From the NCBI GenBank assembly GCA_934546745.1, contig CAKTDV010000003.1, positions 1 through 64,000 of the forward strand: a DNA stretch of 64,000 nucleotides, given 5' to 3'. The translations under genes and the position numbers were made by a program. The stretch is from an uncultured Desulfovibrio sp. (GTDB taxonomy: Bacteria > Desulfobacterota > Desulfovibrionia > Desulfovibrionales > Desulfovibrionaceae). How positions within the stretch are numbered: position 1 is the stretch's first letter; each line of letters starts with the position of its first letter. Shown piece by piece: positions 58,573 to 64,000 of the stretch. The notes beneath the pieces are model-generated. The model was not told where the DNA came from, did not search any database, and worked only from the letters and a program-made list of their open reading frames with translations.

Positions 58573-60663
58573 CTAAAACTTGAGTTCAAAACCAGCCATG
58601 AAAGAAATGCCGGGCATATAATAAAGTTCGCGATCGTTGCCGCTGGCATTTTTCTGCATGGCATAGGCATATCGGCAGTCAAGCAGATTGTTCACAGCCA
58701 CAAAAACACGCCCTTCTTCCAGATGCAGATCCTCATTGTCGAAAAAGTAATCCAGACGCAGATTGACAACGTTGATATCCGGTAATTTATCCACATCAGA
58801 GAGTTTGCCAAAATTGCTGGCAGGAGAAGCCGTAGCGCTCGTACGCATTGAAGATCCCGCATAGACATTCCGCAAATGCTGATAGTCGCCACTGATTTGA
58901 AAATCTTCCAGAAAACGCCATTTGAAACCCGCCTGCAGGGCAAAGCCGGGGGTATAGGGCATTTTGCGTTGCGTCACGCCATCATCACCCTTGGCCTTGG
59001 CCCAGAGCCATGTTGTGCCGGCAAAAATGTCCAAGCCGTCCAGCGGCGTCAGGCTGCCCGCCAGCTCCAGCCCATCAATCTGATATTTCGCGGAAGAAGA
59101 AGTAAAAAAGTCCGTCGTTGTTGGAGCCGGGCCCCACATATAAGCCCGCAGTCTGTCTCGTCCATCGTCGTGGAACCATGTGGCGCTCAGACTGAATAGC
59201 TCTGGTTGCACATGGCTTAGGCTGACTTCATAGTGATCCACGACCTCAGGCTTGATGTCTTTGGGATCAATATTGCCCGGCAGATCTTTGTTCCCCAAAA
59301 AATTCTGCAAAATGACCGGACTGGGGTAATTGACCCCCCGCGCATAGGAAACGCTCAGATTCGTGTTTCCATAGCCCAGCACCAAACCAGCCTGAGGCGA
59401 GATGTAATCCTGAAAAAGATCGCTGACGTAGCCGCGAATACCCGCAGAGGGGGTGACATGAAAACCGTTATCGCTGCCAAAGGTCTGACTGATTGCCAGA
59501 TAGGGAGAAAAAAGCGTCTGTGTGGGAAAATCCCACGTTGTCACTCCACCTGGACCATATTTATTTTGCCTGTTTTCCAGATCGCTCACATCCAGATCAA
59601 AACCCAGTACGCTTTCATTGCCTTGCCAAAGATGGATTGTTTCCCGTCCACGCACACCATAAAGGATATTCTTCTGCCGTGACGTTGCTGTGCCATTGCT
59701 TTCCCCACGCAAAAAGAATTGCGTCTGATTATAGTAGCCTTTTATATAGCCTTTTGCCATATCATAATCATTGTTCAACGTCAGCGTTCCAAAGCCTGTA
59801 TATGTGTCATACCTCTCTGTGTTGTTCCAGTAGATACTGTTATCTATTGGATTTGTTGGTGATTGTGTTTTGGCATTCACTTGATTTGCAAGAAAACGTA
59901 TATTCCAGTTTTCACTGAGACCATAGCCCATATTCAGATAGTAACTGGCCTGATGCGCGGCTGTATGTTCCTCATGCCCTGTTGTACTTATCCAGCTTTG
60001 CGCGGCATAAATATCCACATTGTCCTTTTTTGCTCCCATCCCCACATTTTCCGCAAAGGTGCCAAAGCTGCCTCCCTCAAAGCCCACGCGAAACTCAAAG
60101 CCGTCTTCTGTCATATATTTGGGGATAAAGTTGACCATACCATAGCCGCTGCCAAAACGTGAAGGTTGGGGCGACTTGTATATTTCCATACCGCCAAGAG
60201 CGTACACAGGTATGCCATCTGCCAGCGCCTGCCCATAAAGGACGCCGCTACGCGGCACACCATCAAAGAAGATATTCAAATCCGGACCGGGATGGCTGGC
60301 GCCACGCCCACGGATGTAGAAACTATGGCTTGTCTGGCCGCCAATAACATTCTTTTTTTGAAACATGACACCCGGCACATTGCGTAAAGCATCGTAAAAA
60401 TCCAGAGAACCCTGCAATTTTATCTGCTCTTCAGTGACGGCGTTGAACTGTGTGCCAAAACGGGTCAGGACAGGTGTTGTAGGGGCCTGCTCCGCCACAC
60501 CAAACGTCGTGATCGGCGGTAAGGTATATGCCGTAAGACTGCCCTCTGTCAGATTGATTTTTCTGTTGCCCTCACCCTTGGCGGCGTCATCAGCCGCGTG
60601 CGCTGTCCCCGCCGCGACACCCAGCCAGATCAACGACGCCGCCATGAACAAAAACTTACCCAT
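58573..60663 (-). CDS. TonB-dependent outer-membrane receptor
   Basis: A 696-aa beta-barrel receptor. Signal peptide about 1-23 (ending TAHA) from the ATG at 60663, with AGGAGAGGA upstream. The plug domain (about 50-190) includes LYDAL-type RNVPGVMFQKKNVIGGQ, FYIRGRG and GMEIYKSPQPSRFGSG; the barrel ends in the C-terminal aromatic signature MAGFELKF, with a TonB-box-like segment near ITTFGVAEQ. Ligand unknown: the gene is not next to a cobalamin riboswitch and its cluster has ZnuABC-type, not BtuCDF-type, transport genes. First gene of the leftward cluster. Confidence 0.93.
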   Translation of the reverse strand: MGKFLFMAASLIWLGVAAGTAHAADDAAKGEGNRKINLTEGSLTAYTLPPITTFGVAEQAPTTPVLTRFGTQFNAVTEEQIKLQGSLDFYDALRNVPGVMFQKKNVIGGQTSHSFYIRGRGASHPGPDLNIFFDGVPRSGVLYGQALADGIPVYALGGMEIYKSPQPSRFGSGYGMVNFIPKYMTEDGFEFRVGFEGGSFGTFAENVGMGAKKDNVDIYAAQSWISTTGHEEHTAAHQASYYLNMGYGLSENWNIRFLANQVNAKTQSPTNPIDNSIYWNNTERYDTYTGFGTLTLNNDYDMAKGYIKGYYNQTQFFLRGESNGTATSRQKNILYGVRGRETIHLWQGNESVLGFDLDVSDLENRQNKYGPGGVTTWDFPTQTLFSPYLAISQTFGSDNGFHVTPSAGIRGYVSDLFQDYISPQAGLVLGYGNTNLSVSYARGVNYPSPVILQNFLGNKDLPGNIDPKDIKPEVVDHYEVSLSHVQPELFSLSATWFHDDGRDRLRAYMWGPAPTTTDFFTSSSAKYQIDGLELAGSLTPLDGLDIFAGTTWLWAKAKGDDGVTQRKMPYTPGFALQAGFKWRFLEDFQISGDYQHLRNVYAGSSMRTSATASPASNFGKLSDVDKLPDINVVNLRLDYFFDNEDLHLEEGRVFVAVNNLLDCRYAYAMQKNASGNDRELYYMPGISFMAGFELKF

Positions 60664-60687
60664 CAGTTCCTCTCCTTTTCCCCGCAT

Positions 60688-60718
60688 TTGTGACACAAAA
60701 ATTGAAAACGTGTTACAA
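60688..60718. promoter_or_regulatory. Inverted-repeat operator candidate upstream of the TonB receptor
   Basis: TTGTGACAC (60688-60696) and GTGTTACAA (60710-60718) are inverted with one mismatch, 13 nt apart, about 25-55 nt before the receptor start and just downstream of a TTGACG -35-like element (60744-60739). The position fits a repressor controlled by metal; it is not a canonical Fur box. Confidence 0.5.
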
Positions 60719-60893
60719 AAACACAAAAAACAACATTCCGTCAAGCCCTTTCTGGCATTACAGCGAGTATCTCCTTTACCCACTGCCTGAAGGACTCAGA
60801 CAGAAAAGGAACGGCAGATACTTCCGTTCCTTTTCTATAGCCGCGCACGCGCTCAATTACGCCTATCACGATCGCGCCAAGGCACAAGCCCCC

Positions 60894-61430
60894 TTACCCG
60901 TCGACGGCGCCTTTCAGCACGAGCGGCAGGCCGCAGGCGACGAACACGACGGTGTCGCAGGCCTGGGCAAGGCGCTGGTTGGCCAATCCCAGCGCGTCGC
61001 GGTAGGCGCGTGCGACGGGATGCATGGGCACAAGCCCGAGGCCGCATTCCGGGCTGACCACGGCAACAGGCAGAAACGCGTTTTCCAGCCACAGGGCCAG
61101 CGCTTCCACCCGATCCCGGACGGCGTCCGGCCCCAGCCCGTCGCCCATAAGGTTGGAAATCCACAGACCGACGCAGTCCAGCAGCAGCACACCGGGCGGA
61201 TATGGCGCTGCGCAGGCTTCCTGAAGCGCCTCTGGCAGACGCGCGGGCTCTTCCAGACACGACCAGCCCGCGCCGCGCTGTTCCCGGTGCAGCTGGATGC
61301 GCGTCGCCATTTCCGCATCTTCCGCGCGGCAGGTCGCCACATAGAGGCGGGAGGACGCCCGCCGCTCCGCCCACCGTTGGGCAAAGGCGCTCTTGCCACT
61401 GCGCGTCCCTCCCACGACCAGCAGCCTCAT
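60894..61430 (-). CDS. cobU: Adenosylcobinamide kinase / adenosylcobinamide-phosphate guanylyltransferase
   Basis: A 178-aa bifunctional enzyme for attaching the nucleotide loop of cobalamin. VVGGTRSGKSAFAQR is the P-loop, and RLYVATCRAEDAEMATRIQLHREQRGAGW includes the conserved His that takes the guanylyl group. VLLLDCVGLWISNLM is Walker B-like. Typical length. Start overlaps the upstream stop (ATGA), so it is translated with the membrane protein above it. It lies just beyond the receptor cluster, in the same direction, 230 nt upstream. Confidence 0.93.
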   Translation of the reverse strand: MRLLVVGGTRSGKSAFAQRWAERRASSRLYVATCRAEDAEMATRIQLHREQRGAGWSCLEEPARLPEALQEACAAPYPPGVLLLDCVGLWISNLMGDGLGPDAVRDRVEALALWLENAFLPVAVVSPECGLGLVPMHPVARAYRDALGLANQRLAQACDTVVFVACGLPLVLKGAVDG

Positions 61431-62923
61431 GGCCGCGCAGCCCCGGCAGGGATCGCGGGCGGGGATACGGGCGGACGCAGCCCGCCCCCGGCAGGCATGT
61501 CCGGCGGACGCGGCAACAGGCGTTCCCCCGAATCCGGCGGCACCTCTTCGCCACCCCGCGCCGGAGCATCCGGATCGGCCGGCAACGCCTGAGTTCGCCT
61601 AACGGACGCCCCCTCACGTTCGCGGGCAAGACGCTCCTCCAGAGGTTCGGGCAGTCCACGCGTGCCCGCCCGCGCGAAACGCCGTCCCAAATCGCGCAAC
61701 AGACGCACCGCCGTCTCCACAGCCTCCCCGGCATGGGCATCCTCGCGCAAACGGCGATCCACCCATGCGGCAAGATAGATCAGAGAGGCGTCGTCAAAGC
61801 CCTGCCCGCCCGCGCGCCGCACGGCGGCCGCAATGGCGCGCCGTGCCTCGTCGCGCCCCTGAAGCGCCGCCCTGTAGGCCGTCTCAGCCCTGTCCACCTC
61901 CCCGCGTCCACGGGCCGCGGCCTCGCCGTCCCGCGCCCGCGCTTCGTCCAGACGCAGCATTGCCCCCTGCATACGCTCCAGAGCCGTCTGCGCCTCCTGC
62001 GACCGCCTGTCCACGGCGTCCAGCAGATCGCGCATATCCCGTGTCTTACGCACGCCGTCCAGCGCGCCTGCCAGAAGGATGAAGCGGCCGCCCACGACCA
62101 GGCACAGACGCCGCGTCTGCGCCTCGGAAAGGCTCCGCCCCCGGGCGGGATGCATGGCTTCCTTGATGACGGCATCCATAAACCGATCCGCATAGATGTC
62201 ATACAGAGCCTGCAACATGACGGGATGAAACGCATACCGCAGCACAGCCGCGCGGCGCGTCCGCGCATCGCCGCCGCCCGCCGACAGACCCGTCAGGCGC
62301 ACGCCGTAATGCTGATTCAGCTGTTGCGGAGAGAGCGGCAGCGAACCGCCTTCCACACCCGCCGGGGAATAGCGCGCCACAAGAAAACGGGCAACATCGG
62401 TAATAAAAACCGGCGTCACGCGATCATCCGTGCGCAATTGCGGCACGGGAAGCGGCGTTTCAGGAACGGCCGCCGGAGGCGGCGTCACCCGCGCGGCAAT
62501 AATCCGCCCGGCCAGAGAGCCATCTTCCTCCTGGAAAACAACCGGCGATTCCTCCCCTGACGCGTCAATGGCATCCGCGGGAACCGCCTCCGCGGGAAGC
62601 AGGCGTGCGGCCAGATCTTCCAGCGGCGTGTCCCGCGTCCTCTCCCACAGAAAGGCGCGGGCATCCCGACGCAACGTTTCTCTCTGGATATCGTCGCGCG
62701 TCACCCAGTAGACAGCGGCGGCCACGGCCAGCAGTGACAGCAGCGCCGCAGCCACAAGCCCCTTGCCCGGGCCTGTCCGGCGAGGCCTGGGGAGAGGTTG
62801 CATCATGGGGCGCGGATGTGCTGGAAGCGTCCCCCGCGACCGGGGACGTGCGTTCCGACCGGCAGCGTGTGGATACGACGGGGAAGGGGAAAAAGATGCG
62901 GACGTTTTCCTGGTCAGTTTCAT
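61427..62923 (-). CDS. Membrane-anchored protein of unknown function coupled to cobU
   Basis: A 498-aa protein with a basic N-terminus (about 1-52, Arg/Pro-rich), one membrane segment (about 55-72, LVAAALLSLLAVAAAVYWV) and a large remainder predicted to lie outside the cytoplasm. The middle (about 300-400) is strongly helical and Arg/Ala/Glu-rich, probably a coiled coil; the C-terminus is Pro/Gly-rich. AGGAGAGG precedes the ATG. I recognise no domain. Its overlap with cobU suggests shared expression rather than shared function. Confidence 0.75.
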   Translation of the reverse strand: MKLTRKTSASFSPSPSYPHAAGRNARPRSRGTLPAHPRPMMQPLPRPRRTGPGKGLVAAALLSLLAVAAAVYWVTRDDIQRETLRRDARAFLWERTRDTPLEDLAARLLPAEAVPADAIDASGEESPVVFQEEDGSLAGRIIAARVTPPPAAVPETPLPVPQLRTDDRVTPVFITDVARFLVARYSPAGVEGGSLPLSPQQLNQHYGVRLTGLSAGGGDARTRRAAVLRYAFHPVMLQALYDIYADRFMDAVIKEAMHPARGRSLSEAQTRRLCLVVGGRFILLAGALDGVRKTRDMRDLLDAVDRRSQEAQTALERMQGAMLRLDEARARDGEAAARGRGEVDRAETAYRAALQGRDEARRAIAAAVRRAGGQGFDDASLIYLAAWVDRRLREDAHAGEAVETAVRLLRDLGRRFARAGTRGLPEPLEERLAREREGASVRRTQALPADPDAPARGGEEVPPDSGERLLPRPPDMPAGGGLRPPVSPPAIPAGAARP

Positions 62924-62951
62924 GGCCTCTCCTAGGGAAAGAGCACAGACA

Positions 62952-62982
62952 AAAAAAGGATTTTACCCACCGGTAAAATCCC
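62952..62982 (-). terminator. Intrinsic terminator of tRNA-Arg
   Basis: Read leftward, GGATTTTACC/GGTAAAATCC form a 10-bp stem around 4 nt, followed by TTTTTTT. It lies 10 nt after the tRNA 3' end. Confidence 0.9.
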
Positions 62983-62990
62983 TTGAAAAA

Positions 62991-63067
62991 TGGCGCGCCC
63001 GAAGAGATTCGAACTCCTGGCCTACAGGTTCGTAGCCTGTTGCTCTATCCAGCTGAGCTACGAGCGC
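62991..63067 (-). tRNA. tRNA-Arg (anticodon ACG)
   Basis: A 77-nt cloverleaf: acceptor GCGCTCG/CGGGCGC, D-arm with AGCTCAGCTGGATAGAGC, anticodon loop CTACGAA (ACG, read as ICG after deamination), T-arm GGAGTTCGAATCTC, and an encoded CCA. It reads the CGN codons that are common in this genome. Confidence 0.97.
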
Positions 63068-63079
63068 TTCTGAAAAAAG

Positions 63080-63108
63080 AACATAGTCAAAAGCCCTGCT
63101 CTTGTAAA
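63080..63108 (-). promoter_or_regulatory. Predicted promoter of tRNA-Arg
   Basis: TTTACA (63108-63103), 17 nt, TATGTT (63085-63080), 13 nt before the tRNA 5' end. Good fit to sigma70. Confidence 0.8.
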
Positions 63109-63185
63109 GCCGTTTTTTTCCTTTTTCCGGCAGACTCTGAGAGAAAAAACACCTCCGCATTGACAAGACTTCGGAGGAACCTTAC

Positions 63186-63212
63186 ATGAGAAAAAACTTG
63201 TGCGGCGGCTAA
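63186..63212 (+). CDS. Short upstream ORF (8 codons) with a strong ribosome-binding site
   Basis: MRKNLCGG then TAA. CGGAGGAA lies 7-9 nt before the ATG and the ORF is 36 nt upstream of the HesB-like gene; a GCGGC/GCCGC hairpin follows it. It may be a leader peptide with its Cys-Gly-Gly codons as the sensing point, or chance. A TTGACA/TTACAT promoter-like pair (63160-63187) overlaps it and would compete with this reading. Confidence 0.3.
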   Translation: MRKNLCGG

Positions 63213-63248
63213 AGCATAGGCCGCGCGCATACACCTGAGAGGAAATTC

Positions 63249-63566
63249 ATGCTGACGCTTTCCGATGCCGCCCGCAAGGAGCTTGAAGCCTTTTTCGCGG
63301 ACAAGGACAAACAGACAATCCGTATTTTTCTGACCCCCGGAGGCTGCTGCGGCCCCCGTCTGACGCTGGCCCTGGACGAGGCGAAGGACGATGATGAGAA
63401 ACTGGAAGCGCAGGGCTTTGCCTTCTGCATTGCCAGGGATCTGCTGGAGCAAATCAAAAGCGTGACCATTGATCTGAGCTATATGGGCTTCACGGTGGAG
63501 CCCGAGGTGCCGCTGCCATCGTCCGGCGGCGGCTGCGGCTCCTGCGGCGGCTGCGGCTCGCACTAG
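63249..63566 (+). CDS. HesB/IscA-like protein (Cys form)
   Basis: A 105-aa protein of the HesB/IscA (A-type carrier) fold. It has LTPGGCCGPRLTLALDE, with Cys33-Cys34 in the first conserved site, then AFCIARDLLEQIKSVTIDLSYMGFTVE, and a Gly/Cys-rich tail GGGCGSCGGCGSH. Standard A-type proteins have one Cys here and a C-terminal CGC; the double Cys and tail form a distinct subfamily. GAGAGGAA precedes the ATG. A second, UGA-containing copy follows in tandem 156 nt on. Function, thought to be metal or sulfur handling, is inferred from the fold. Confidence 0.88.
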   Translation: MLTLSDAARKELEAFFADKDKQTIRIFLTPGGCCGPRLTLALDEAKDDDEKLEAQGFAFCIARDLLEQIKSVTIDLSYMGFTVEPEVPLPSSGGGCGSCGGCGSH

Positions 63567-63722
63567 CCGCCTTTTCCGGACGCCCCGCAAAAGAAACGGC
63601 GGGCCGCATTCCGTACTACGCGCGGCCCCGCCCGATCCCGGGCCCCTCCGACCGCTGACGGAGGAAGACAGGACACCCGTTCCGCACAGCGCGAAAAAAA
63701 CACGACAGTCATGAGGACTCCC

Positions 63723-64000
63723 ATGTTGCATCTTTCCCCCAGCGCCCGCAAGGAACTTGACGCCTATTTCGCGGGCAAGGAAGCGCAGACCATCCGTATT
63801 TTTCTGGCCCCCGGAGGTTGAAGCGGCCCCCGCCTGGCACTGGCTCTGGACGAGCCAAATGAGAGCGACGAGAAGCTGGAAGACCAAGGATTCGCCTTCT
63901 GCATCGCCAAGGACTTACTGGCGCAGATCAAGGGCGTGACCATAGACCTTACATACATGGGTTTCACGGTCGATCCGGAAGTACCGCTGGCGTCTTCCGG
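63723..64000 (+). CDS. HesB-like selenoprotein (in-frame UGA), 3' end outside the window
   Basis: A tandem paralogue of the preceding gene, about 70% identical. Codon 33 is TGA (63819-63821) in APGG-U-SGPRL, exactly where copy one has Cys33. Downstream the frame stays open to the window edge with 13 or more purely synonymous differences from copy one (for example GGC/GGA, ATT/ATA, GTG/GTC, GAG/GAA), showing selection on protein after the UGA. A SECIS-like hairpin lies at 63841-63857. HesB-like selenoproteins are a known family. GAGG lies before the ATG. The alternative, a nonsense-mutated pseudogene, is less likely given this conservation. Confidence 0.82.
63841..63857 (+). promoter_or_regulatory. 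Putative bacterial SECIS element
   Basis: TGGCTC and GAGCCA form a 6-bp stem with loop TGGAC, whose GG fits SelB recognition. The loop starts 26 nt after the UGA, inside the usual 16-37 nt range. The matching region of the Cys paralogue pairs less well (TGGCCC/GAGGCG). Confidence 0.65.

Noticed and set aside
60664..60893. Cobalamin riboswitch and BtuB identity for the TonB receptor
   Set aside because: No B12-box or matching structure is visible, and the linked transporter is of the ZnuABC type. The nearby cobU is not sufficient evidence.
63819..63821. In-frame TGA as a nonsense mutation (pseudogene)
   Set aside because: The stop replaces a Cys at the active-site-like position, the frame stays open, the downstream differences from the paralogue are largely synonymous, and a SECIS-like hairpin lies at the right distance.

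Overview
The window comes from a GC-rich, Gram-negative, flagellated, anaerobic member of the Desulfovibrionaceae (Desulfovibrio-like). The signs are a tetraheme cytochrome c3, a siroheme-decarboxylase-type protein next to hemL (alternative heme pathway), futalosine-type menaquinone genes, anaerobic-type cobalamin genes, a bacterial RRM protein and a probable selenoprotein. The organism assignment is inferred from gene content; no 16S gene is present.

Layout. 0-9.3 kb: an MltD-like lytic transglycosylase, rlmB, a 1 kb gene-free stretch rich in inverted repeats and AT, then leftward fliL-N-O-P-Q with a sigma54-like promoter and an intrinsic terminator, then yggS, era and an RRM protein. 9.5-11.9 kb: an AT-rich DpnII-type GATC restriction-modification cassette directly behind dnaB. 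11.9-15.8 kb: dnaB, rplI, rpsR, rpsF and tgt. 15.9-22 kb: chemoreceptor, alr, an unknown Rossmann-like protein, an AhbA/B-type protein and hemL. 22-29.2 kb: a leftward operon (small protein, ubiE/menG, nucleotide-sugar dehydrogenase, mqnB, prenyl diphosphate synthase, purS-purL fusion). 29.6-35.7 kb: a repeat-rich coiled-coil protein, cytochrome c3, cbiH, cbiG and a NYN-domain protein with a triplicated unknown module. 35.9-44 kb: a candidate small RNA, a K+/H+ antiporter, a Skp-like lipoprotein, a lytic transglycosylase, a GAF protein, SulP and Dus. 44-54.5 kb: glycogen metabolism (glucokinase, debranching enzyme, GT4, GH57, and one polypeptide joining GT3 glycogen synthase to GT35 phosphorylase). 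54.5-60.7 kb: a leftward TonB receptor / methyltransferase / metal ABC transporter / TonB cluster. 60.9-64 kb: cobU, a membrane-anchored unknown, tRNA-Arg(ACG), a HesB/IscA-like Cys protein and a second copy with an in-frame UGA where the first has Cys.

Most noteworthy: (1) the Cys/Sec tandem pair of HesB-like proteins, with a SECIS-like stem-loop and a conserved frame after the UGA; (2) the self-contained metal-uptake cluster with an embedded methyltransferase; (3) the NYN protein with three copies of an unrecognised module of about 62 residues; (4) the glycogen synthase-phosphorylase fusion; (5) a small transcript candidate at 35.9 kb with its own promoter, a 15-codon ORF and a terminator; (6) a family of dispersed intergenic hairpin repeats with a shared core. 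All calls were made by reading the sequence; no database search was run.
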